Origin: Bdellovibrionaceae bacterium UBA6502
GTDB taxonomy: Bacteria > Bdellovibrionota > Bdellovibrionia > Bdellovibrionales > UBA840
Assembly: GCA_002436415.1 (NCBI GenBank)
Contig: DJMA01000051.1
Coordinates: 8,745-65,173, forward strand
Length of the DNA stretch: 56,429 nucleotides
Direction of reading: 5' to 3'
Shown piece after piece: positions 1 through 7,271 of this stretch. Below the pieces are notes generated by a model. It made no database searches, was not told the origin of the DNA, and saw nothing but the letters and a program-made list of their open reading frames with translations. A program made the position numbers and the translations under genes. Positions within the stretch are counted from its first letter, which is position 1. Every line of letters starts with the position of its first letter.

Positions 1-23
1 AGTAGTAGTAGTAGTAGTAGTAG
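1..23. repeat. AGT trinucleotide microsatellite
   Basis: Seven full AGT units plus AG run from the first base of the window, so the tract may extend further left. It lies in no recognisable gene. Such tracts are prone to slippage; the left neighbour is not visible. Confidence 0.9.
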
Positions 24-90
24 CTAGGGTTCAAGCCAAACTAGTGCCAAAGTTTTTAACGGGTTCAAATAATTCATATTAGAAGCTCTT

Positions 91-120
91 TAAAACCTCC
101 GATATTCGGAGCCGGTTTTA
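91..120. terminator. Imperfect hairpin, possible terminator of an off-window gene
   Basis: A perfect inner palindrome CTCCGA-TAT-TCGGAG (97-111) is enclosed by AAAACC (92-97) and GGTTTT (114-119), giving a stable interrupted stem ending in TTTTA. It could be an intrinsic terminator for a gene entering from the left, or a structured RNA element. The rest of 1-170 shows no supported gene. Confidence 0.35.
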
Positions 121-170
121 ATCTAGAATAATCTAATCAGTTTTCGAGCCAGGTATTTCAATCTTTATAA

Positions 171-320
171 ATTGGGCCACTTAATTGCGGATAGAAACAC
201 ACAATACTGAGAAACCATTAGATTTTTGAGGTTTGTCCGAATGGGGTTCCAATTTGCAAGGAATACAAATAGAGATTTTGCGAACTTAGCTTAGATCAAT
301 CCGCAATTAAGAGGGCCAGT
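171..320 (+). repeat. Inverted-repeat element copy 1 (E1), ~150 bp
   Basis: The left end has TGGGCCACTTAATTGCGGAT and the right end carries its complement ATCCGCAATTAAGAGGGCC. An internal TTTGTCCGAAT near 233-243 repeats the inner half of the right end in the same orientation. Both ends are more degenerate than in E3 or E6. There is no coding sequence inside. Confidence 0.85.
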
Positions 321-335
321 TTATGTTTTTTATTA

Positions 336-485
336 ACTGGCCCCTTTAATTGCGGATAAAAGTCACTTAATGCTTTGAAAACATAAGCTTTAAATGTTTA
401 AGATTAGGACGAAATGCGGACAAATGGGGAAAAGCCAAAATTTACCTATGCTTATCGAAATTCATCCGCAATTAAGTGGACCAGT
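336..485 (-). repeat. Inverted-repeat element copy 2 (E2), inverted relative to E1
   Basis: The left end is ACTGGCCCCTTTAATTGCGG (336-355) and the right end is ATCCGCAATTAAGTGGACCAG (464-484). The internal core reads ATGCGGACAAATGG (about 414-427) on the plus strand, that is TTTGTCCGCAT on the minus strand, so this copy is flipped relative to E1. Only 15 bp separate it from E1. The element ends about 115 bp before the downstream outer-membrane protein start. Confidence 0.88.
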
Positions 486-601
486 ATTTGATTGTTTCAA
501 ATTTAATGACGTTTGCTATAAGTCTAGATTGCACAATAAGTATGTTAAGTACTGCATTTGCTGACATAATGAAACAAAGAAAATCTATTTTTGGGGGAAT
601 G

Positions 602-1165
602 ATGAATTACGTTTTACGAATGTTAGTGTTTGTTACATTAAGTTTTAGTGCTCATTATGCTAACGCAGGTTTAGGGATAAATTTGGGAATTGGACTGCCT
701 TTTGTTCAGCAATATGGCTTAGACTATAAAATGAGTGATAAGTTTTCGGCTGAGGTATTGGTGAATGGCCTTGATCTTTCTTTGGGTGAGGCTGGTGTTG
801 AGATGAGTAAAACCGAAATTGGTTTGAAGTATCATCCTTTTGGTGGGGCTTTCTTTTTAGGATTGGCCTATGGAAATTTTAATACGACTGCTACTGCCAC
901 TCAAAGTGGAAATCAGGTTGAGGCAAAGGTGGAGGGTTCTGCATTAACAACCAAACTAGGTTGGATGTGGGGAGTTGCCAATGATGGTTTTTATTTTGGA
1001 ATGGATATAGGCTATCAATCTCCGATGGGTACGAGCACAGACATTGATGCTGGCGGAGTTCCTACTTCTTCAGAAGAGTATCAAGATGCTAAAGAGGCTG
1101 CCGAAAAATATGGTGAGTCTGGCACTGTGAATCTAACTTTTTTCAGAATTGGTTATTTATTTTAA
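602..1165 (+). CDS. Small outer-membrane beta-barrel-like protein
   Basis: No specific family is recognised. With the ATG at 602 the product is 187 aa, starting with a clear Sec signal peptide (MNYVLRMLVFVTLSFSAHYA, cleavage after ANA). The mature part has alternating hydrophobic/polar strands rich in Gly and aromatics (GLGINLGIGLPF, YGLDYKMSDKF, GLKYHPFGGAFFLGLAYGNF) and ends in Tyr-Leu-Phe; a terminal Phe is the usual BAM-recognition end of outer-membrane barrels. A G5 Shine-Dalgarno run at 593-597 fixes this start. A longer frame opening with GTG at 476 begins inside repeat element E2 and is rejected. The gene is followed directly by an intrinsic terminator, so it is probably monocistronic. 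The ligand or role is unknown. Confidence 0.8.
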   Translation: MNYVLRMLVFVTLSFSAHYANAGLGINLGIGLPFVQQYGLDYKMSDKFSAEVLVNGLDLSLGEAGVEMSKTEIGLKYHPFGGAFFLGLAYGNFNTTATATQSGNQVEAKVEGSALTTKLGWMWGVANDGFYFGMDIGYQSPMGTSTDIDAGGVPTSSEEYQDAKEAAEKYGESGTVNLTFFRIGYLF

Positions 1166-1187
1166 ATGCTAAAACAATTTTTTGTAA

Positions 1188-1216
1188 AAGACCTTCCTTG
1201 TGGAGGTCTTTTTTTT
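1188..1216 (+). terminator. Intrinsic terminator
   Basis: The hairpin AAGACCTTCC-TTGT-GGAGGTCTT is followed by a T run. It lies 22 bp after the stop of the beta-barrel gene. Confidence 0.8.
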
Positions 1217-1277
1217 GAGAGATGAAATGCATTTCAGAAAAACTAAATGCCGGCAAAGATTCGAAAGAAGTTTTCAG

Positions 1278-1625
1278 TTACCACTGCATATGCATTAAAT
1301 TATCGCGAACTTCTCTTTCTACTGAGTCATAGATAATCGTGGTACTAAAATCTTGAAAATGAATGATCAATCGATAATGTAGGTTAAACTCATATCCACT
1401 ACGATAGTAGTTTGGCATTGAGTTAAACTCATAAGCTAATATTCTTGAGTCTTCTTTGAAAGTATTTAAGCTATCGTATCGCAGTTGCTCAGTGATGATC
1501 TCATTTAAAATCATTAAATCATTTCTTTGAAAAGATAAGACGCTTTTGCAAGGCATGCTTCCCGCAAAAAGAGAAGGGAAGCTTAAAAACATTGAAAATA
1601 GAATGGATAATCTTAAAAAACACAT
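1278..1625 (-). CDS. Small secreted protein of unknown function
   Basis: 115 aa with a Sec signal peptide (MCFLRLSILFSMFLSFPSLFAG) and no recognised family. The mature part is a short alpha/beta-looking domain (LHYRLIIHFQDF, TTIIYDSVEREV). GGGGGAAAG immediately before the ATG on the minus strand is a strong ribosome-binding site. The gene lies 19 bp downstream of the 287-aa secreted protein on the same strand and is probably co-transcribed with it. Both are exported, so they may act together in the periplasm, but nothing in the sequence says how. Confidence 0.7.
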   Translation of the reverse strand: MCFLRLSILFSMFLSFPSLFAGSMPCKSVLSFQRNDLMILNEIITEQLRYDSLNTFKEDSRILAYEFNSMPNYYRSGYEFNLHYRLIIHFQDFSTTIIYDSVEREVRDNLMHMQW

Positions 1626-1644
1626 CTTTCCCCCTTATGTGAAT

Positions 1645-2508
1645 CTATTGTAATCCGATTAAAACGGAATCAATTTGCTGTGGATTTCTTGGCAGCCATT
1701 CACTTTTTCGTGAATCAAGGGACTTATTAAGAAGATCTGTAAGGTGATGACCAAAGCTTAGGTCGGTAAAACGGATTTTTCTTTCTCCAAAGAGTTTCAA
1801 CTCTTCGAGCATATCTTCTTGTTTGTAAGGTGAAAAATCCTCTATGAAGGCTCGATCAATTTTCTTTAAGTTTATCTTTTTGATGATGATATTAATGTTT
1901 TTATATTCTTCATCGTAATCACCATTGAAAGCGGAAATACTTTGCTGCATTTCCCATTGGTTCAGACGTTTCTTCCTACCCCAAAAACCCGTAACTTTAT
2001 AATCTTCCACTTCGCCGTCACGAAAAAGCTTAATCCATCCTGGAAGGATATCATGCATGGCTCGGAGACTGGCTTGTTCTACATTGTTTGCAGATTCAGA
2101 GTTCGCTTCGAAGAAATAAACTTCATCGGTGAGTCTTTGGTAGGATTCAATCACTTGTGCGATAAAATATTTTACGGTTTCCTTTCTGGCTTGAACAGGA
2201 TCTAAGCTTTCTGATTTCCAAAGGTAGTACTCAACCAACTCCATGGTGAATGTGTAAACAGGGGCGTTCTCTTCATTTTTGGGATTGCCACCTTTTTGCC
2301 AGCGAGAGCCTCCATCATATTCAAAAATGGTGCTTAGATCTAATACTCCGTTTTCTAGGTTGATTTTCTCTTTATGATCCCATGTGAAAATGTCGTGCGA
2401 AAAAAGCCCTATAACTCCAATGTCTCGAACACGCAGGTCGCTTTGTGCTGATCCGACAAGGGGTGAAAGAAGCATTAGACTAACTATTAGCAATCTAGCT
2501 ATAAACAT
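1645..2508 (-). CDS. Secreted protein of unknown function
   Basis: 287 aa with signal peptide MFIARLLIVSLMLLSPLVGS and cleavage near SAQ-S. No domain is recognised. The mature chain is mixed charged/aromatic, without repeats or membrane segments. The start is supported by GGAGG nine bases before the ATG. It is the first gene of a probable two-gene unit with the small secreted protein downstream (19-bp gap). Upstream are about 200 bp of unannotated DNA and then the tandem repeat elements. Confidence 0.72.
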   Translation of the reverse strand: MFIARLLIVSLMLLSPLVGSAQSDLRVRDIGVIGLFSHDIFTWDHKEKINLENGVLDLSTIFEYDGGSRWQKGGNPKNEENAPVYTFTMELVEYYLWKSESLDPVQARKETVKYFIAQVIESYQRLTDEVYFFEANSESANNVEQASLRAMHDILPGWIKLFRDGEVEDYKVTGFWGRKKRLNQWEMQQSISAFNGDYDEEYKNINIIIKKINLKKIDRAFIEDFSPYKQEDMLEELKLFGERKIRFTDLSFGHHLTDLLNKSLDSRKSEWLPRNPQQIDSVLIGLQ

Positions 2509-2716
2509 AGAATTTTCCTCCAGAAACTGAATTAGTAGAAGAGAAAGGCCTTGAGAACCAGGAGAATTTGTTGTCGGTGATTAAATGAAAATCACTTGAA
2601 TGGTATAAAGGAATGAAATTGTAAGTAATGCAGGGATGGCCCTGTCTGTGTGCGCTTTTTACTTAGTTTATTTTGGATTTGATTAGGAGCTTTTTTGAAA
2701 GGAGCTTAATCGCTAT

Positions 2717-2868
2717 AAATTGGCCCCTTTAATTGCGGATACAATCTAAGAACTATGAAATATCATTGGTAAAATTTAAAATGTCCGCATTTGGTTTCTT
2801 TGTGAAATGAATACTGAAAAGGATTTCAAGGATTTAAACAATCTCATCCGCAATTAAAGGGGCCAGTT
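2717..2868 (+). repeat. Inverted-repeat element copy 3 (E3), well-preserved copy
   Basis: The left end is AAATTGGCCCCTTTAATTGC and the right end is GCAATTAAAGGGGCCAGTT. The internal core AATGTCCGCATTTGG lies at about 2780-2794. The interior right of the core (AAATGAATACTGAAAAGG, TTTCAAGGATTTAA) resembles the interior of E7, so the family shares more than its ends. This is the first member of a 164-bp tandem duplication. Confidence 0.9.
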
Positions 2869-2880
2869 AATAATCGCTAT

Positions 2881-3032
2881 AAATTGGCCCCTTTAATTGC
2901 GGATACAATCTAAGAACTATAAAATATCCTTGGTAAAATTTAAAATGTCCGCATTTTGTTTCTTTGTGAAATGAATACTGAAAAGGATTTCAAGGATTTA
3001 AACAATCTCATCCACAATTAAAGGGGCCAGTT
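2881..3032 (+). repeat. Inverted-repeat element copy 4 (E4), tandem duplicate of E3
   Basis: This is E3 shifted by 164 bp with only a handful of substitutions (for example ATCCGC to ATCCAC in the right end). The duplicated unit, 2707-2870 and 2871-3034, also includes the left flank TAATCGCTAT. The event is therefore a segmental tandem duplication rather than an independent insertion, and it is recent judging from the identity. Confidence 0.92.
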
Positions 3033-3044
3033 AAAATAATATTA

Positions 3045-3197
3045 AAACTGGTCCAATTAATTGCTGATGGCAAAGCATAAAAATAACATATCACAAGCTT
3101 TTTTTAAATTGTCCGAACCGTGAATTAGCTTACAGCTTTTAGCAAAGAGATCTTAAGGGCCTAGCTTTGATGCATCCGAAATTAAGGGGGCCAATTT
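3045..3197 (+). repeat. Inverted-repeat element copy 5 (E5), degenerate
   Basis: The left end AAACTGGTCCAATTAATTGC and right end ATCCGAAATTAAGGGGGCCA have several mismatches. The internal AATTGTCCGAACC core (about 3108-3120) is retained. It abuts the 3' end of the tag gene. Confidence 0.8.
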
Positions 3198-3206
3198 TTA
3201 TAGTAT

Positions 3207-3791
3207 TTAAATTTTGAAACTACGCATTTTTTTAGAGACTTTTTCGTGGCAAGGACAATCAATGCAGTGATCGTTGACCATTCCACAAGCCTGCATATGG
3301 GCATAAACAGTAGTGGGGCCTAAAAACTTAAAACCTCTTTTTTTCAAGTCTTTTGCCAGGGCCTCTGACTCTTTTGTGATTGCAGGAATTTCCTTAGCAT
3401 CTTTCCATTGATTGATGATTGGCTGACCACCAACAAACTGCCACTGGTATTTAGCGAAACTGCCAAATTCTTTTTGAATTTCAATAAAGCATTGGGCGTT
3501 ATTCTTTGCCGCTCGAATTTTCTTTTCGTTGCGAATGATACCTGGATTATCCATCAAACTAGCAATTTTCTTTTCAGTCCATTTGGCTACTTTCTGAATG
3601 TCAAAGTTCTGGTAGGCTTTACGGTAGTTTTCACGTTTATTTAAAATGGTCGACCAGCTAAGGCCAGCCTGTGCACTTTCTAGCATTAAAAACTCAAAAA
3701 GTTTTTGATCATCCTTTAGAGGGATTCCCCATTCTTTATCGTGGTACTTTTCCATTAGCTCTGAGCTCAACGACCATTTGCATTTATTCAT
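3207..3791 (-). CDS. tag: DNA-3-methyladenine glycosylase I
   Basis: This enzyme removes 3-methyladenine from alkylated DNA, starting base-excision repair in the cytoplasm. The 194-aa length and motifs match Tag. The zinc ligands are all in the family's positions: Cys4, His17, His175 and Cys179. The catalytic-pocket segment LESAQAGLSW carries Glu38, followed by the conserved KRENYRKA. The C-terminal HMQACGMVNDH segment is typical. The start is 3 bp after the stop of the upstream secreted paralog, so the two are probably one transcript, although their functions look unrelated. Element E5 begins 10 bp after the stop. Confidence 0.95.
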   Translation of the reverse strand: MNKCKWSLSSELMEKYHDKEWGIPLKDDQKLFEFLMLESAQAGLSWSTILNKRENYRKAYQNFDIQKVAKWTEKKIASLMDNPGIIRNEKKIRAAKNNAQCFIEIQKEFGSFAKYQWQFVGGQPIINQWKDAKEIPAITKESEALAKDLKKRGFKFLGPTTVYAHMQACGMVNDHCIDCPCHEKVSKKMRSFKI

Positions 3792-3794
3792 TCT

Positions 3795-4577
3795 TTAATC
3801 CACTGTGAAAGGACTTTCTTCTTTGTCTAAATTTACCTTTCTGGCTGGAAAGGTTTTGAAACTTGTGAACTCCAATAGTTCAAGGTAGATATCTTGATTC
3901 TCTTTTTCGGATAGCTCTAACAAGCTTTGCATCACTTGTTTTTTGATGGCGTAAGCTGCAGTGGATTCATCCATATGTTCTTCTTGATTTTTATTTTTGT
4001 AACTTGCTTTAAACTCTTTGGCAAATTCAATCAAAGCAGGGGCTTTCAAAGCTTCATCAATGGCTTTGGCATAAAGTCTTAAGTATTGTCCTAGGTGAAC
4101 TTTTCCTTGATCAAAAAGACTTGGACCAGAGTAGTCTTCCGTCAAGCGGTAATGAGAAATTGCAAAATTCCAATCAACCTTAAAGGTATCCTGAAAATGG
4201 GAGATGAAACGACTGTAAATTTCTTTTGCTGAGCCTAAATGGGAAATATAAATTCGGGCAGCTCTCTCAATGTCTACATCATTCGGTCCATTGTATCTTT
4301 TGTGTACTTGAAGCATCTTTCTGTAAACGATTTGTTTCCAGCTTTGATCTAGCTTGCTAGGGACTTCAAATAGATTAAGATTGTTGTTAACCGCGCTAGC
4401 AAAAATCGCAAAAGAAGTGCCCACTCGTGTTTGCGGGAAAATCAAATTTGCCCTTAAATAATCCAATTGAACTCGCTCTGCTGGAGTTTTGGCCATCATA
4501 GAAGCGACAGGGCAGGGCATTGCTGACAGTAAACAAGGGGCCAGGGCAAGAAGTAAAACTTTTACGAAAAACGACAT
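3795..4577 (-). CDS. Secreted protein, paralog of the next gene upstream
   Basis: 260 aa with signal peptide MSFFVKVLLLALAPCLLSA. No known family is recognised. The first half closely matches the 245-aa protein encoded at 4837-5574: both contain AMPCPVAS, AKTP-ERVQL-YLRANL, a SWKQ-VY-KML block and HK-Y, so they arose by tandem duplication; the C-terminal thirds have diverged. AMPC is not a convincing lipobox because Pro would be at -1. There is no Shine-Dalgarno; instead TAAAAT (minus strand) lies 5 nt before the ATG, hinting at a leaderless mRNA. tag follows after 3 bp. Confidence 0.75.
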   Translation of the reverse strand: MSFFVKVLLLALAPCLLSAMPCPVASMMAKTPAERVQLDYLRANLIFPQTRVGTSFAIFASAVNNNLNLFEVPSKLDQSWKQIVYRKMLQVHKRYNGPNDVDIERAARIYISHLGSAKEIYSRFISHFQDTFKVDWNFAISHYRLTEDYSGPSLFDQGKVHLGQYLRLYAKAIDEALKAPALIEFAKEFKASYKNKNQEEHMDESTAAYAIKKQVMQSLLELSEKENQDIYLELLEFTSFKTFPARKVNLDKEESPFTVD

Positions 4578-4582
4578 ATTTT

Positions 4583-4588
4583 ATTTTA
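4583..4588 (-). promoter_or_regulatory. Possible -10 box giving a leaderless mRNA
   Basis: The minus strand reads TAAAAT-N5-ATG, with no Shine-Dalgarno before the 260-aa secreted paralog. A -35 box is not clear, so this is only a candidate. Confidence 0.3.
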
Positions 4589-4836
4589 ACATAATGATTG
4601 TTTGATATCTTCAATGGATTGAAATTATGTAAATTTTCTGATGAAAATACAAGAATTGTCAGTTCAGAAGACATTTACAAGGCTTAGAGTCGAAATATTA
4701 ATTAACTAGTTTTTCCAATTACTAATAGTATGGAATTGTGCTTCGGCATAAACTGCTCATTGAGGTGAATCCGCTGACATTATTCAAGGAAGACGGATTA
4801 GAAACATTTTTGCAAAGTTGGGGAATGATTATTGAA

Positions 4837-5574
4837 TTATAACTCTAGGTCTATAAATTCAATAATATCTGAGTAGCTAGGGTCTTTATTTTCTTTTAAT
4901 TTTTGAAGCGCCTTTTCTTTCAATACGCTTATAATTTTTTTAGCAAATTTAATTCGCTCATCAATCTTTGCAGAAGCTGTCCTTTTTCCTGAGATCTCAT
5001 TTTTAAATTTTAACGCGTGGGCTGATAGTTCTTTGTCTGAGAGCGCCATCTTTATAATTTCTGCGAATTTAAGGTTGTATTCATGAATCTGTTTTAATGC
5101 TTCTGAGCGATCAATTTGTCCCTTGTCGAAAGACTCAGCATCGAAGATTTCCAGCTCAATCTTTTCTCTAGGGATTCCAAGATTATAAGCTATGGTTTGA
5201 ATAAAAGTCATGTAAGTACCCTGGATTCGGCCTAAATGCTCTGTAAAAATGCTTTCAGCATCTTCTGCCGAAACTTCTTTAATAACTCGATACTTTTTAT
5301 GCATGCGAAGCATTTTTTGATAAACATTTTGTTTCCAGCTAGGAGTAAGTTCAGGAATAATTTTTAAAGGGTTTAATGAATTAGAAATTGCTGATTCTAA
5401 GATGGCAAGACCGGTTCCCGTGTCCACTTGTGGAAAACTTAGATTTGCTCTCAAATAGGCTAGCTGCACTCTCTCCACCGGGGTTTTTGCCACAAAGCTA
5501 GCAACAGGACATGGCATTGCCTGAAGCATAGAGGTTATCATGGTAAAGCAAATAAGCTTGATGAAAAAAGACAT
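4837..5574 (-). CDS. Secreted protein, tandem paralog
   Basis: 245 aa with signal peptide MSFFIKLICFTMITSMLQA. It shares the AMPCPVAS, AKTPVERVQLAYLRANL and SWKQNVYQKML blocks with the neighbouring 260-aa protein; the middle and C-terminus differ, and here the tail is Lys/Glu-rich. No function is recognised. The two copies are separated by 259 bp without a gene, so each may have its own promoter. As in its paralog, a Shine-Dalgarno is missing and TATATT (minus strand) lies exactly 6 nt before the ATG. Confidence 0.75.
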   Translation of the reverse strand: MSFFIKLICFTMITSMLQAMPCPVASFVAKTPVERVQLAYLRANLSFPQVDTGTGLAILESAISNSLNPLKIIPELTPSWKQNVYQKMLRMHKKYRVIKEVSAEDAESIFTEHLGRIQGTYMTFIQTIAYNLGIPREKIELEIFDAESFDKGQIDRSEALKQIHEYNLKFAEIIKMALSDKELSAHALKFKNEISGKRTASAKIDERIKFAKKIISVLKEKALQKLKENKDPSYSDIIEFIDLEL

Positions 5575-5580
5575 AAGCTT

Positions 5581-5586
5581 AATATA
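5581..5586 (-). promoter_or_regulatory. Possible -10 box giving a leaderless mRNA
   Basis: The minus strand reads TATATT-N6-ATG with no Shine-Dalgarno, mirroring the arrangement before the downstream paralog. Confidence 0.3.
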
Positions 5587-5690
5587 GCATAAAAATAATT
5601 TAAATTGTTTGTGTATAGATACTTCTGTAAAAAAGTATTTGTAAGAGCAAATTTTGTCATCTATTTACAGCTTTCACTCCGGAGGCTTAC

Positions 5691-6008
5691 CTACATGTTT
5701 TTCAGTGCACAAGCATCATAGTGGTAGCGACGATATTTAATCTGTTCACGGTACTCACTGGGAAGTTTGTCTCGCATATCCGCAGCTGCTTCTTTGATAT
5801 AAAGATTCAAGTCGTTTAGAGATTGAAGGCTATAAAAAACTCGGATTTGAAAGCGGTTGGGACCAGCGCTGCCAAGGTGAATTAAATTCGCTGAAGTAAA
5901 ATATTTTAGACCAAGCATTTCACTAATGTGTTCATTCAGCCAGCGTTGAAAACCAGCTTGAATACTTTCAGGTCCTTCCATGGTTACTTCGTAAATGTAT
6001 GATGTCAT
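5691..6008 (-). CDS. DUF4286 family protein
   Basis: 105 aa, cytoplasmic, with no signal peptide. The pattern of an N-terminal strand (YIYEVTMEG), an early W/H helix, FQIRVFYSL, a helix with AAADMRDKLP and the ending EQIKYRRYHYD fits DUF4286, a small ferredoxin-fold-like family of unknown function. AAGGAAG before the ATG supports the start. The neighbours give no functional hint. Family assignment is from memory of the pattern. Confidence 0.65.
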   Translation of the reverse strand: MTSYIYEVTMEGPESIQAGFQRWLNEHISEMLGLKYFTSANLIHLGSAGPNRFQIRVFYSLQSLNDLNLYIKEAAADMRDKLPSEYREQIKYRRYHYDACALKNM

Positions 6009-6133
6009 TGAGCTTCCTTGTTGGGCTAATGATACTTTATTTGTTTACAAGCTGCAAAGCTCTCTTTTTTGCAAAAAGTAGACTTTAACGCACTCTGTAA
6101 TTGTTCAATAAGAGGCATAAAAAGGGGCGATTA

Positions 6134-6162
6134 TTGACATTTGCTCAGCAATCTTCGATTCT
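6134..6162 (+). promoter_or_regulatory. Candidate sigma-70-type promoter for the E1 operon
   Basis: A perfect TTGACA (6134-6139) is followed after 17 bp by a weak -10, GATTCT. It lies about 40 bp ahead of the E1-alpha start and its GGGGGAG ribosome-binding site. Confidence 0.35.
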
Positions 6163-6203
6163 TCACCAGCATTGTATCTATAAAATTAGGGGGAGCAGAT
6201 CAG

Positions 6204-7271
6204 ATGGCAAATACTGAAAAAATAAGCGGCTCCAAGGCCAAGAAATCGACAAAAAAATCTCAGCCTACGGACAAAGATTTAGCAAAGCTACCTAAAGAGC
6301 TTCATATCAAAATGCATGATTTTATGGTGAAGTCTCGCGTATTAGAAGAAAGAATGATCAGAATCTATAAAATGGGAGATGCCTATTTTTGGATTGGTGG
6401 ACCGGGTGAGGAAGCCTTTGGTGTACCTCTAGGATTATTGGTTAATAAAGGTCAAGGTCATGACTTTGATTATACTCATCTTCATTATCGTTGTTCACCA
6501 ACACTCATTGCCATGGGCATGCCTATGGAAGATGCCATTCGATTAATTATGAACAAAGCTACCGATCAAAACACCGGTGGACGAAACTTCTCAAATCACT
6601 ACTGTTATCCTGAGTGGAATGTGGCTCCAGTAACTTCTCCCATCGAAGTTCAATATGGTATTGCCATCGGTACTGCTTGGGCACAAAAGCGAAGTAAAGC
6701 GAAAGGGATTTCCATTGTTTCAGGTGGTGACGCAGGAACGGCAGAAGGGGATTTTGCTTCTTGTTTGATTTGGGCATCACGTAAGGGCAATGAATTACCT
6801 CTTTTAATTACCGTGCAAAACAATCGCTGGGGGATTTCAACAAGCTACGACGAATCTCATGGTGAGGAAAAAATTTGTGATCGTGGAAAGGCCTTCGGGA
6901 TTCGCACAGCACACATTAATGGAAATGATCCAGTAGAAGCTTACTTGCGATTAAAAGAAGAAACGGATTACATTCGTAAAAATAAAAAGCCAGTTTTATT
7001 AGAAGCAGATGTTTCAAGGCTATATGGTCACTCAAGTGCAAGTGGCGCTAACTTTGTTACCAATGAACAAGATTGCTTAAAGCTTTATGAGGAGCGCTTG
7101 TTTAAAGCGGGAATTATCAAAGAGGCAGATGCGAAAGCACTTTATAAAGCCTACGACAAAGAGTCTTTAAGAATTCAAGAGATGGTAAGAGAAGAGGCTG
7201 ATCCTACGGCAGAAAGCATCTGGGATCATGTTTATGTTAATAATGAAAACGCGGATTGGAGGAAGTTCTAA
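6204..7271 (+). CDS. 2-oxoacid dehydrogenase E1 component, alpha subunit
   Basis: Thiamine-diphosphate subunit that decarboxylates a 2-oxoacid (pyruvate or branched-chain) for a lipoyl-E2 complex. At 355 aa it has the family length. Visible landmarks are GPGEEAFGV (start of the cofactor domain), the HYRCSPTLIAMG phosphorylation-loop-like region, the ThDP/Mg motif GGDAGTAEGDF with downstream NNRWGIST, and RLYGHSSASGAN. The BCKDH/PDH substrate cannot be decided by eye. The ATG at 6204, preceded by GGGGGAG, is preferred to an in-frame ATG 63 bp earlier. The TAA overlaps the ATG of the beta subunit. No E2 or E3 gene lies nearby. Confidence 0.9.
   Translation: MANTEKISGSKAKKSTKKSQPTDKDLAKLPKELHIKMHDFMVKSRVLEERMIRIYKMGDAYFWIGGPGEEAFGVPLGLLVNKGQGHDFDYTHLHYRCSPTLIAMGMPMEDAIRLIMNKATDQNTGGRNFSNHYCYPEWNVAPVTSPIEVQYGIAIGTAWAQKRSKAKGISIVSGGDAGTAEGDFASCLIWASRKGNELPLLITVQNNRWGISTSYDESHGEEKICDRGKAFGIRTAHINGNDPVEAYLRLKEETDYIRKNKKPVLLEADVSRLYGHSSASGANFVTNEQDCLKLYEERLFKAGIIKEADAKALYKAYDKESLRIQEMVREEADPTAESIWDHVYVNNENADWRKF

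Noticed and set aside
476..601. N-terminal extension of the beta-barrel gene starting with GTG inside element E2
   Set aside because: The added 42 residues precede a proper signal peptide and Shine-Dalgarno at 593-604; the extension is frame read-through of a repeat.
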